Below the pieces are notes generated by a model. That model was not told the DNA's origin, did no database searches, and saw only the letters and a list, made by a program, of their open reading frames with translations. Both the position numbers and the translations under genes were made by a program. From IMG/VR virus record IMGVR_UViG_3300025085_000033, positions 1 to 51,801 of that record: a stretch of DNA of 51,801 bases, one strand, 5' to 3'. This DNA comes from a virus. Positions 35,592 through 45,656 of the stretch are shown here, piece by piece. Within the stretch, counting starts at the first letter, position 1. Every line of letters begins with the position of its first letter.

Positions 35592-36548
35592 ATGGGAGCA
35601 GTAGCAGCAATAGGCAGTGTGGTTTCAGGTATAGGCGGTATGATAGGCGCTAACCAGGCTAAAAAATCAGCTCAAGGTCAGAGAAATTCTGCTAGAAGAG
35701 AACAACAAAGACTACAAAGAGAGTTAGAGGCTTTGGAAAATAATAGACAACCTATAATAAATCCATATGCTAACGTTAAAGATACTAGTGGAAACATAAG
35801 TAATCCGTATGCTAATTTAGGTGTTGCTACTCAAGCTGCTGAGTTTCAGGCTGAGCAAGCTGAAATATCTTTAGCTAACACATTAGATACATTAAGAGCT
35901 ACAGGAGCAAGCGCTGGTGGTGCTACCGCTCTCGCACAAGCTGCACTAGCTAGTAAGAAAAAAATATCTGCTAGTTTGGAAATGCAGGAAGCTAAAAACC
36001 AACAGCTATTTGCAAAAGGAGAGCAACAATATCAAATGATAAAAATGCAAGAAGCTCAAAGACTTCAAAATGCAGATGTTATGGGTAAAACGTTTGAGTT
36101 CCAAAGTAGAGAAAGTAGAGAAGCTGGTAGATTAAATAGAAAAGCAGGACAAGTAGATAACGCTAACGCAGCTTATCAACAATCTCAAGCAGCTTACCAA
36201 CAAGCAAAAGGCGCTCGATTTGGATCTATAGTTAGTGGAGCCACTAGTATTATAGGTGGAGCGGCTAGCATGGCAACTAGCGGCGGTGGACAAGCTGGTT
36301 ACTGGGGCGGTGGTGCTGCACCAGCTCCGCCTAGTGATAGAAGACTTAAAAAGAATATAAAACTTATAAGCAAGTCTAGTAGTGGGTTAAACATATATGC
36401 TTTTGAATATATAAACAAAGCATTTGGCGAAGGAACATGGCAAGGTGTTATGTCAGATGAAATACCACGAGAGGCAGTTGTAGATCACATGGACGGATAT
36501 GATAGAGTAGATTACTCTAAACTTGATGTTGAATTTAAAAAAATATAA
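35592..36548 (+). CDS. Internal virion-like protein with C-terminal S74 chaperone domain
   Basis: 318 residues. The N-terminus (MGAVAAIGSVVSGIGGMIGA) is a Gly/Ala-rich membrane-seeking helix, followed by a Gln/Ala/Arg-rich helical body, much as T7 gp14-type ejection proteins. From residue ~246 there is an intramolecular chaperone of peptidase S74 type: PPSDRRLKKNI (S248-D249, K253) then SGLNIYAFEYI, TWQGVMSDEIP and YDRVDYSKLDVEF. S74 domains normally release themselves from fibres by self-cleavage at the Ser/Asp-Lys site. Here one tails an internal-type protein, which is unusual. It is followed after three bases by the next ejection-type gene. Confidence 0.7.
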   Translation: MGAVAAIGSVVSGIGGMIGANQAKKSAQGQRNSARREQQRLQRELEALENNRQPIINPYANVKDTSGNISNPYANLGVATQAAEFQAEQAEISLANTLDTLRATGASAGGATALAQAALASKKKISASLEMQEAKNQQLFAKGEQQYQMIKMQEAQRLQNADVMGKTFEFQSRESREAGRLNRKAGQVDNANAAYQQSQAAYQQAKGARFGSIVSGATSIIGGAASMATSGGGQAGYWGGGAAPAPPSDRRLKKNIKLISKSSSGLNIYAFEYINKAFGEGTWQGVMSDEIPREAVVDHMDGYDRVDYSKLDVEFKKI

Positions 36549-36551
36549 ATT

Positions 36552-38270
36552 ATGAGTTACGAAAATCCAAAAAGATTATATACAGGCCCAACAGGTTCCC
36601 AAGCTTATTTACAGGGTTTTAATCAAGCGATGCAAGGCTCTAAAGTTAATCTTGAAAAATTAGAGCAAGAAAGAAAAATAAGAGAAGCTGAGGAAAAAAG
36701 ATTAATAGAAAAAATGCAACGCGTTCAAGGTGATGCCGATGTTTGGAATTTAGAGCAAATGAATAAACTTGCTACTGCTCCTAAAACCAGCATGATTGAC
36801 AAGGAGTTAATGAGAACGCTAAACGAGCAAATAGATATCGCTACTCAAGCTCAAATATATTTAAAAACTCAATTTGGAGATAACGAAAAAAGAAATTCAG
36901 CTAAGCAAGCTGTGACAGATTACTATGATTTATTAAACTTAACACAAAAAACAACCCAAAGTTTCGTTGCCACTGGAGAGTATTGGAAACAAAACGCAGC
37001 ATCAATAGGAAAAAAAATCACTATATTAGGTAGTACACCTGAAGAAATTTCAAACAATCAATTTTTAGTAAACGCTTTGGGAGGAATATACTCTGAGGCT
37101 AATTTTGAAATGGCTTATGATAAAGATAAAAATGATATAATGATAAAAGTTTCCGGTAATGAACCAAGAAGACTAGAAAACGGTGAATTAGTAGACGGTG
37201 AATATAGGGAAAAATATATAAGTGCTAGAGCTTGGAATCAAATAGTAAATCAAGGAGATAACTTTTCTTTTATCTCTACAGTTCCACAACTCGTTGATGA
37301 GTCTTTAGCCATGATGGCACCTGCTGAAAAATCTAAAAACTCAAATGGTTTAGGTATAGTTAAATCTAACGGTCAATTTAATGACAAGTATTGGAGCGAA
37401 CCAGTTATATTTAGAGACAGAATTAATATTGAGGGAAGCAAAAGGTCTAGAAAAACAGAAGAAATAAGAGAATATTTAAATATGGATTTAATCAGAGAAG
37501 ATATGGAATCTATATTATCTTCTAAAATAGCAGGTGTTAACGGTGACGTTCAGCAAGCTGCAAACGGTTGGAATGTTGATTTACAAATGTTAAATGAAGG
37601 TATAGAAAATGACTATCAAACGCTTCAACCCACTGATGATCAATACAAGCAAAAATTATTTGAAAAAATAATGGAGGCTAGAACATCAGGTTTAGTTCAA
37701 GACTCAGAAGGTAGATGGTATAAAGCTGGAAGTAGAAGTATAGTAGCTCCAAAAGCTCCAAAAGCTCCAAAAGTTGCAAACATTGGCTATAGAGCTCTTT
37801 ATTTTGATAATATAGTAAGTGGTGGTGATAATAATCAACAGATTGTTTTAGATAATATGATTAAAATAGAAGGACCTAAGGCCAGATATATGAGTAGAGA
37901 TAACATATATCAAGCATGGTTAAACAACCCTAATAATCCTAAAATACCAACATCAGATACTAATGAAGAGTTTTATAATGACAAGGGAAAAGATCCTAGA
38001 GCTGTATTTAATGAATTAGCACCTAAAGATGGTTTATATAAAATAATAAGCGGTAAACCAGTATACGCTGGTGATTATGATTTTGAATCTGCGGTTGATA
38101 GACTTAATTTTGCTTTAGACAATACTACTGCTTCAGAAAGAAAAGCTATAGAAAATGAAACTATATTAAAATCAAGAGCTAGAAAAGTAGACTGGATGAA
38201 AGCTAATCCACAAAGAAATGATGAATTAGACGCTGATTATGTTAAGAGAATGAATAAGGCTATAAAATAA
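36552..38270 (+). CDS. Internal virion / ejection protein, gp15-like position
   Basis: 572 residues, long helical and charged, with a Gly-Pro-rich N-terminus (LYTGPTGSQAYLQGFNQAMQ) and a heptad-rich body (KLEQERKIREAEEKRLIEKM). A run of APKAPKAPKV near residue 400 is a linker. It lies between the gp14-like and the giant gp16-like gene, the order used by T7-like phages for ejection proteins that form the channel through the envelope. No enzymatic motif recognised. Family likeness is by position and composition only. Confidence 0.6.
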   Translation: MSYENPKRLYTGPTGSQAYLQGFNQAMQGSKVNLEKLEQERKIREAEEKRLIEKMQRVQGDADVWNLEQMNKLATAPKTSMIDKELMRTLNEQIDIATQAQIYLKTQFGDNEKRNSAKQAVTDYYDLLNLTQKTTQSFVATGEYWKQNAASIGKKITILGSTPEEISNNQFLVNALGGIYSEANFEMAYDKDKNDIMIKVSGNEPRRLENGELVDGEYREKYISARAWNQIVNQGDNFSFISTVPQLVDESLAMMAPAEKSKNSNGLGIVKSNGQFNDKYWSEPVIFRDRINIEGSKRSRKTEEIREYLNMDLIREDMESILSSKIAGVNGDVQQAANGWNVDLQMLNEGIENDYQTLQPTDDQYKQKLFEKIMEARTSGLVQDSEGRWYKAGSRSIVAPKAPKAPKVANIGYRALYFDNIVSGGDNNQQIVLDNMIKIEGPKARYMSRDNIYQAWLNNPNNPKIPTSDTNEEFYNDKGKDPRAVFNELAPKDGLYKIISGKPVYAGDYDFESAVDRLNFALDNTTASERKAIENETILKSRARKVDWMKANPQRNDELDADYVKRMNKAIK

Positions 38271-38278
38271 TAAATTAA

Positions 38279-41200
38279 ATGGAAATATATATTTTACCCA
38301 ATGGACAGGAAGTCGACATGACTAATGTTCCTACTCAACAAAAACTTATTTGGTTATCAGAAAATCCAGGCGCAGAATTAAAAAAAGTAGAGGGTGCTGC
38401 AGAGAGTGCAAGTGCGACGCCCAATATGTTTACAGCACAAACAAATGGGGATTTAGTTTCGGAAAATTCTTTTTCGGTATCTCCAGGTAGTTTAGATATA
38501 AATAATTTTGAGTATTTTAATCCTGAAGGTAACGAAGATGTTGAAAGTTATTCTCAAGATGTAAAAAAAGCTTTAGGAAGATACGATTCTGATTCTTTAT
38601 TAAAGAAAGATGAGTTTGGTTTATTTGAAGACCAAAACGTTCAGCTAGCTGTTGACAATGGTTTCATAACGCCAAGAGACCTAAGAGAAGCTGGATATAC
38701 TTATGATACTTATGGTATTTCTTCAATAAATCCTCCTACAAAATCAACAGTAGAAAAAGCTAGAAAAAAAATATCAACGTATCAAAGAAAAAGTGACGAT
38801 TTAATTTCATCTTTTGTTGACTTAGAGAAGCTAAATGAACCTTATATATATAAAGACAATTATCAAGACGATGGTTTTTTATACGAAACCTATGGAGACA
38901 TTGATATAGGTCAATTAGACAATGAAGACTTTGGTGGCTTTATGCAAGAAAAAGGTTATGATAAAGATTTAAAAAGATTCTTTGAGCTAGAAATGGATAA
39001 GAAAAATTATGGAAACTCTTATGAACCAGAACTAGCTTTAGAGCAAAGAAAACTACAATATTTAAACTTATACATGAACGATCAGGTTCAAAGAGATATA
39101 AAACAACAAAAACTAATGTATGAGTTAGATACTGGTGTAAATCCAAATTCTATAGAAAAGTCTTTTAAAATATCTCCTGAAAACATACAACTACAAAACT
39201 ATGAAAAGTACATTAGAAGTGAGTTTCCTTTAATATCAAGCAAGCTTCAGCAAATAGATGAAAAAGATCAAACAGAGTATCAAAAACTTTTAGAATCTGA
39301 TGGAAACATTGGAGCGGGTAAATTTCTTTTAAATGTAGTTGGAAATGGATGGAACGGTCTTTCTAGAGCAATAAGTGAATTTTCAGCATCTACATTTGGT
39401 ATATTGCCTGGAGATTATTTTGAGGGAGTTTCAGAATCCATTAGACAGGCTAATCTTATGGAGGAAATGGGATTAGAAGATTTTGGCTCTTTTTATACTG
39501 GCCCAGGTAGATTTGTGAGTGGAATAGGTAATTCTATAGTAGATAAGGACACAGGTACAAAGTATTTGGTAACAAAGTCTGGTAGAATACTAGATAAAGA
39601 TAGATCGTTAGATGCTACTAATTTTTTAAGCCAACAGAAGGCAGATGAAATAAGAAAAAACGCTAGAATTTATGGAAAAAGAGACAACGCATTTAGCGTG
39701 TTAGGCGCTTTTGACGCTGGCGCTAATGTAGTTGGTGATTTGTTTTTTCAAATAGCACTAACAAGAGGTTTGGGTAATGGTATTAGAGCTGTTGGCGGTT
39801 TTACTAAAGGACTAGGTGTATTAGGTAAAACAAGAGGATTTTTAAAATCTGTTCCTATTTCAAAAAATATGGCTGACGCTATAATAGGGCAAAGTACATT
39901 AGGTTTTTCTAGAGGTTACGAAAAAACTTTATCACAAGCTAGAAAAATGGGTATTAATGACGACGAAGCTTCTGAATTAGCTACCATGGGATCTATACAA
40001 ATGGGTATTTTATACGCTTTAACCGCACCAATAAATCCTAGAGCAAAAGCAACAGATGCTATTTTTGGTAAATTATCAGCAACTAATGTTATGGAAAAAG
40101 CATTAAGAGAGTATACTAAAAAAGGAAAAAAAGGATTTATAGATTATTTTAAAACAGGAAAGCTAGGAACACTTGTTAATTTAGGTGGAGAGGGTTTTAA
40201 AGAAGTTTTTCAAGAAAATGTTCAGCAAATTGGAGAAACATTTGTTGTTAATAAAAACATAAACGAAAGAGCAGGTAAAAAAATAACAAAAGACACTATG
40301 AGTTTGCAAGACTTTATAGACACAACTGTACTTTCGTTTTTCGCAGGCGCAATAATACCAGGTGCTGGTGTTACTTTAAATTTAGCAAAGCAAACAGCTA
40401 GAGATATGCTAGGTATGTCTGCGGTAGATCGTTTTAATAATTTAAGTTATTTATCGTATAAAAAAAATGATGTATCAAAACTCATAGCTAAACAAGTAGA
40501 GCAAGGTATATATACTCAACAAGAGGCTGACATGTTATTAGAAGAAATGAATGCTTTTAATGAAAACATAAACAGAATGCCTCAAGACCTATCAGCAGAT
40601 GCAGCTACTCAAATACTAGGCGATGTTAATGAGGTAGGGAAGCTTAGGCAACAAAGAAAAACAGAAGATCCATCTTTTCATGCTGAAACTGACGCTAGAA
40701 TAAAGGCTTTAGATTCTAAAATACAAAAAACATATTACAACGATATTACTAAAAGAAAATCTGGAGTTATAGCTAAAGCAATAAAAAAGGGTGTTATAAA
40801 AAATGTTTCTTGGAATGAATTTTCATCTACAGACGAAGCTGTTAAGTTTTTAATGGAAGAGTTGGGTTATAGCAAAGCAAAAGCAATAAGCACTGCTTCT
40901 AAATATGGAGCAACGGTGCAGAGAGATGGTAAGCAGTTTATAATAATAAATAATGAAAAATCTGCTAAAGACGGAAAAATAACTGTTAAAGAGCATGAGT
41001 TTTTACACGCTGTTATATATGAAACAATTAAAAACGACCCAGAAGCACAGGCGTTATTAGGTAAATCTTTATTAAGCGAGGTTTTAAAATTGCAAGATAA
41101 AATAGATGCTACTGAATCAGACGCTAAAGCGCTTCCAGATGAATTTTTAAAAGATTTTACTGGTTATGTTACTTTTTACAATAACCTAATAAAAGGTCTT

Positions 41201-44200
41201 GATTTAGACTTAAAATCTGGAATAATAAATAAAATAGAATACGATAATAAAGTTAGTAATGCCATAGGTAATCAATGGGAAGAAGTTTTAACCTTATATT
41301 CAGATGCTATAAGTGTTGGAGCCGTGACTTATGATGAAGACACGATGACTAGATTAGGTGATGTTTTTAGACAAGTTCTACAATTTTTAGGATTAAAAGA
41401 CATAAAATTTTCTACAGCAAAAGACGTTTATAACTTTATAAAAGATTATAATAGTAGTATAAATAATAGAATACTTACTATAGATAAAAACAAGGCAATA
41501 GAAAAGCTTGCTACAGAAGGAGCTAAAATAGACAAAAAAGCTTTAAAAAGTGAAACAGAAAAATCTGTAAACAAATTAAAAAAAGAAACACCTAAAGAAC
41601 CAGTAGTAGACAGAGAACCAACATTAGATGAAATCCAAGAAATAGAAGATAATTATAATTTTGATGAAAAGTTTGCTTTAAAAAGTAGTTCAAGGGCTAC
41701 TCAAGAAGAGTTCAAAAGCGATATAAATTCTTTTTACAATAAAAACGCTTGGGGTAAAAGTAGTGGTGTTGATAATGTTTTGTATGATATATTAAGTAAA
41801 TATGAAAATACTATATTAAGCAAAGCTCAAGTTTTATATAGTTCGCTTCCTGATTACAGCGCAGACGACATGTTGGCAGAAACTTCAATAGCTCTTATAC
41901 CTCATATAAGAAATTTTAACAAAGAGTTTTTAAGGTTAAGAGAAAATAAAAGAGAAGAACTAAAAGAAAAGGGTTTATCTTCTTCTGAAATTAATAATAC
42001 ATTAAATAAGTTAGACCAAAAAGGTTATAAAAATAAAAATGGAGATTTAGTAACAGAAAACAACAATTTAAATGGTTGGATAAATAGTCAGTTAAGAAAC
42101 AAGATGAAAGATGCTCTTAAAACTGGCAATGTAACTAGTCAAAAATACACTGACGAAATAGATGAAAGAGTTACTTCTATAGAAACTACTAGCCCAGAAG
42201 TGTTAGAGCAAGAGCAGGAGCAATACGAAAAAAATCAAAATGAATTAGTTGTTATGCTGGCTAATCCAGCTTTTGGTTTTACTAATTCTGACGGCGATCA
42301 GGTTTTAATAGAAGGTGTGCCTATTGGAGGTGATTTTGCTATAAATGCTGATGATCCTTCTATTTCTGTAAATAAAAAATTAAAAACAGTTAGTGATCCG
42401 GCTATAAAATCACAATTAGAACAAGAAAAAAGAGATTTAAAAAGAGGTCTTGAATTAGAAGCAAAGGAATCATTAACAAACGATGAGGTTAAGGAATTAA
42501 AAGAATTAAAATCTTTTAAAACTTACAGTTTATCCTCTGGAGGAATGATTAAAACTTATAAGGCTTATTCTGAAGAAATAAATCCAGCTGCTATTATAGC
42601 TGCAGAAGTAAGAAGAGTAATACTTTCTGCTCCTAATATAGAAACACTTGATTTTAGAGTATTTAAAGAAAAAATATCTTTATTATCTCAAACATTAACT
42701 AGAAGAATGACTTTTCAAAATAGTAAAGAACTTGATTCTTTTATGTTTAATAACTGGAAATTGATTTGGGACGTTATAAATAACCCTATAGATCCAGTAA
42801 CAGGTGAATCTACTTACGCTATAAAGAAGATACCGCCTAGATTAAAATCGACAAATGATAAAGGGCTACCTATTAAAACAAAAGATATAAATGTTGTAAC
42901 TTTTTTACAAAGCTATTTTGGTATTGATGAAGCAACTAGAATAATTAAAACATATAGTAAAAATCCTAATGTTTTAATTAAAAAGTTTTTACCAGTAGAA
43001 TTAGGTAGAACAGGAAACAAGCTTTGGGCAACAGCTTATTTTGATAGAAGAACAGCCTTAATGGAATTATTTGGAGATGTTATAACTTTGCAAGAAGCAA
43101 GAAAATCATTAAGAAATAAAGCTTTCTTAAATGAAATATCTAAAAGAAATGTAAATTTATATAATAGTTTAGAGAATATAAATAAAAGAAACCAAGTCAT
43201 AAGCAATTTTGCAAAAGGCAAATCTGACAAAGTCAAATTTAGCATGAACAACGGTAGTAAGAATAATTCTAAATTAAATTCTTATTTAAAATCTACAAAC
43301 AGTAACGTTGAACAATTCTTTATTGCTAAAGTAATGGATCAAGCTTCTAGAGAAGTTATAAAATATAATAGAAAAGCAAATAAATTTAACGTTCCTGATC
43401 TAGGTAAAATGAATGATAAAGCTATTTCATATTATTTAATAGACAAAATATCTCAGGGGTATAATGATTTTTATTTTAAAAACAACAACAATTGGAAAGG
43501 TAAAATAACAAAAGGAGTATTAGACGTTTCAGATGTTAAATTTGCTTTAAATAACGAAAGAAACGAATATAGTAAAGATTTAAACAGTGCTTTTAACGAA
43601 ATTATAGAAGAAAACACTGGAATAGATGTTAATGAAACTTTTTCTAAAGCTAGAGCAGAGCAAATGTCTAAAAGTATATCTAAGAAAGGTATATATTTAC
43701 CACCTGCTGATTCAGATTTTTTAGGTTTAATGTACATGATAGCTTCTGCTAAAGGTAAAAAAGGTCAAAAACAAATTGATTGGCTTACAGATAATCTAAT
43801 AAAGCCTTACTCTGAAGGTTCATTAGATTTAATAAACGCAAGAAACTCTGCTCATAGAGATTGGAAAAATCTTTTTGATAAACAAACAAAAAGACTTTTA
43901 AATAAAGAGTCTAATTATTCTGGTTTTTCAAATGATCAAGCCATAAGGGTTTACTTGTGGAAGAAGGCAGGATATCAAATACCTAATTTAGAAAATAAAG
44001 ATATTTTTAATTTATCTGAAATAGTAAGAACAAATCCAAAGTTAAAAAAATTAGCTAGTGACATATCATTATTATCAAAACAGCCAAATGGATACATAGA
44101 ACCTCCTAGTTCATGGGTTGATGGAAACATACTTAGCGACGTTCAATCTATTTTAACAAAGCTTAATAGATCTAAGTATTTAAATAGATGGAAACAAAAT

Positions 44201-45655
44201 AAAGATATTATATTTAATAAAGAAACTATGAACAAGCTTGAAGCTGTTCATGGTACTGACTTTGTAAATGCTCTAAATGACATAATGGGTAGAATGGAAA
44301 GCGGTAGTAATAAAGCTAAAAACATAGATAAAGCTTCACAAGGTTGGGTTGATTGGTTAAATGGATCTGTTGGTGTAACTATGTTTTTCAATATGAGATC
44401 TGCTTTACTTCAAACAATATCGGCAACTAACTTTGTTAATATGACCTTTAATAATCCTCTAGCTGCTGGTAAAGCAATTTTAAATGTTTCTCAGATGAGC
44501 AAGGATTTTTTAACCTTATGGAACTCTCCTTACTTAAAAGATAGAAGATCAGGCTTGTTAAGTGATTTACAAGAATCTGAGATAGTTGACGTTTTAAATA
44601 ATCCTAACAATAAAACATGGATAGATAAAACTAAAGGTTTGATTTTCTGGGCTCTTAAAAAAGGTTTTATACCAACAAGAGCTGCTGATAGTTTAGCTAT
44701 AACTTTAGGTGGTTCAGGTTTTTACAGAAACAGAATAAATGATTTAGTTAAAAAAGGTGTAGAGCTAGAGGCAGCTGAAAAGCAAGCAATGAGAGAATTT
44801 TATGAAACAGCGGAAATTAGTCAACAGTCCGCTGATCCTTCTAAAATATCTCAAAATCAAGCATCTCTAAAAGGAAGATTGTTTTTATCTTTTCAAAATA
44901 CACCTCTGCAGTATAGTAGAATAATTAAAAAATCTGCAGTAGACATAGCTAAAGGAAGAGGTAGTTTAGTTGGCAACATAGCTAAGATAACTTATTATGC
45001 TGCTATTCAGAACTTTGTTTTTAATTTTCTTCAAAATGCTTTATTTAGAATGTGGGACGATGATGATGATGTCCAGGTAGATTACACTCAAAGCAAGGCA
45101 AGGGCTGCTAATGGAATGTTAGATACACTAATTAGAGGCGCAGGTTTGTATGGTGCTTATGCTGCTGCTATAAAAAATACAGCTTTAAAAGCGTATCAAC
45201 TTAGCCAACAACCTAGGAGTGGTAGAGGAAAGGCTGGTGATCTTGTAGTTGAAGCTTTAAATGTTTCGCCTTCTATAGGTATTAAAGCAAGAAAGATAAA
45301 AAGAGCGTGGGATTCATATAGTTATAATACTGAGTATTTTAATTATTATGGTTGGAATCCTATTGAAAATCCACATGCTTTAGAGGTTTTAACAACAATG
45401 ACTTCTGCTACGCTTAACATTCCTTTAGATAGACTTTATATAAAAGCTCAAAATGCTAGTGCGGTCTTAAATTCTCAATATGATAACTGGCAAAGAATTG
45501 CATTTTTCTTTGGTTATAGTAAATGGAATTTAGACTTAGATGAAGATCAAAACAAACAACCGGCGCCTAATAATCCTTTTGGTTTAGATTTTGGAGGTGA
45601 AATAAAAGATATAAACCTAGATATAGATCTAGATAATTTTAATATGGATTTTTAA
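38279..45655 (+). CDS. Giant internal virion / ejection protein (2458 aa)
   Basis: 2458 residues, far longer than T7 gp16 (~1318). Regions seen: helical N-terminal ~440; hydrophobic stretches near 490-560 and 670-710; an HExxH zinc motif HEFLH at 906-910 with E1001 or E1002 in NQWEEVLTLYSDAI as a possible third ligand; a sigma-70-region-2-like stretch at about 1140-1285 (YSADDMLAETSIALIPHI at 1193, then LNGWINSQLRNKMKDAL at 1264-1280); and a C-terminal part from 2031 (GVTMFFNMRSALLQTISATN, ... RLFLSFQNTPLQYSRIIKK near 2200) recalled from large polyvalent phage proteins (LPD38-like), with membrane-prone segments. It is likely ejected into the host with the DNA. Functions of the inner domains are inferred. 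Confidence 0.7.
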   Translation: MEIYILPNGQEVDMTNVPTQQKLIWLSENPGAELKKVEGAAESASATPNMFTAQTNGDLVSENSFSVSPGSLDINNFEYFNPEGNEDVESYSQDVKKALGRYDSDSLLKKDEFGLFEDQNVQLAVDNGFITPRDLREAGYTYDTYGISSINPPTKSTVEKARKKISTYQRKSDDLISSFVDLEKLNEPYIYKDNYQDDGFLYETYGDIDIGQLDNEDFGGFMQEKGYDKDLKRFFELEMDKKNYGNSYEPELALEQRKLQYLNLYMNDQVQRDIKQQKLMYELDTGVNPNSIEKSFKISPENIQLQNYEKYIRSEFPLISSKLQQIDEKDQTEYQKLLESDGNIGAGKFLLNVVGNGWNGLSRAISEFSASTFGILPGDYFEGVSESIRQANLMEEMGLEDFGSFYTGPGRFVSGIGNSIVDKDTGTKYLVTKSGRILDKDRSLDATNFLSQQKADEIRKNARIYGKRDNAFSVLGAFDAGANVVGDLFFQIALTRGLGNGIRAVGGFTKGLGVLGKTRGFLKSVPISKNMADAIIGQSTLGFSRGYEKTLSQARKMGINDDEASELATMGSIQMGILYALTAPINPRAKATDAIFGKLSATNVMEKALREYTKKGKKGFIDYFKTGKLGTLVNLGGEGFKEVFQENVQQIGETFVVNKNINERAGKKITKDTMSLQDFIDTTVLSFFAGAIIPGAGVTLNLAKQTARDMLGMSAVDRFNNLSYLSYKKNDVSKLIAKQVEQGIYTQQEADMLLEEMNAFNENINRMPQDLSADAATQILGDVNEVGKLRQQRKTEDPSFHAETDARIKALDSKIQKTYYNDITKRKSGVIAKAIKKGVIKNVSWNEFSSTDEAVKFLMEELGYSKAKAISTASKYGATVQRDGKQFIIINNEKSAKDGKITVKEHEFLHAVIYETIKNDPEAQALLGKSLLSEVLKLQDKIDATESDAKALPDEFLKDFTGYVTFYNNLIKGLDLDLKSGIINKIEYDNKVSNAIGNQWEEVLTLYSDAISVGAVTYDEDTMTRLGDVFRQVLQFLGLKDIKFSTAKDVYNFIKDYNSSINNRILTIDKNKAIEKLATEGAKIDKKALKSETEKSVNKLKKETPKEPVVDREPTLDEIQEIEDNYNFDEKFALKSSSRATQEEFKSDINSFYNKNAWGKSSGVDNVLYDILSKYENTILSKAQVLYSSLPDYSADDMLAETSIALIPHIRNFNKEFLRLRENKREELKEKGLSSSEINNTLNKLDQKGYKNKNGDLVTENNNLNGWINSQLRNKMKDALKTGNVTSQKYTDEIDERVTSIETTSPEVLEQEQEQYEKNQNELVVMLANPAFGFTNSDGDQVLIEGVPIGGDFAINADDPSISVNKKLKTVSDPAIKSQLEQEKRDLKRGLELEAKESLTNDEVKELKELKSFKTYSLSSGGMIKTYKAYSEEINPAAIIAAEVRRVILSAPNIETLDFRVFKEKISLLSQTLTRRMTFQNSKELDSFMFNNWKLIWDVINNPIDPVTGESTYAIKKIPPRLKSTNDKGLPIKTKDINVVTFLQSYFGIDEATRIIKTYSKNPNVLIKKFLPVELGRTGNKLWATAYFDRRTALMELFGDVITLQEARKSLRNKAFLNEISKRNVNLYNSLENINKRNQVISNFAKGKSDKVKFSMNNGSKNNSKLNSYLKSTNSNVEQFFIAKVMDQASREVIKYNRKANKFNVPDLGKMNDKAISYYLIDKISQGYNDFYFKNNNNWKGKITKGVLDVSDVKFALNNERNEYSKDLNSAFNEIIEENTGIDVNETFSKARAEQMSKSISKKGIYLPPADSDFLGLMYMIASAKGKKGQKQIDWLTDNLIKPYSEGSLDLINARNSAHRDWKNLFDKQTKRLLNKESNYSGFSNDQAIRVYLWKKAGYQIPNLENKDIFNLSEIVRTNPKLKKLASDISLLSKQPNGYIEPPSSWVDGNILSDVQSILTKLNRSKYLNRWKQNKDIIFNKETMNKLEAVHGTDFVNALNDIMGRMESGSNKAKNIDKASQGWVDWLNGSVGVTMFFNMRSALLQTISATNFVNMTFNNPLAAGKAILNVSQMSKDFLTLWNSPYLKDRRSGLLSDLQESEIVDVLNNPNNKTWIDKTKGLIFWALKKGFIPTRAADSLAITLGGSGFYRNRINDLVKKGVELEAAEKQAMREFYETAEISQQSADPSKISQNQASLKGRLFLSFQNTPLQYSRIIKKSAVDIAKGRGSLVGNIAKITYYAAIQNFVFNFLQNALFRMWDDDDDVQVDYTQSKARAANGMLDTLIRGAGLYGAYAAAIKNTALKAYQLSQQPRSGRGKAGDLVVEALNVSPSIGIKARKIKRAWDSYSYNTEYFNYYGWNPIENPHALEVLTTMTSATLNIPLDRLYIKAQNASAVLNSQYDNWQRIAFFFGYSKWNLDLDEDQNKQPAPNNPFGLDFGGEIKDINLDIDLDNFNMDF

Positions 45656-45656
45656 A

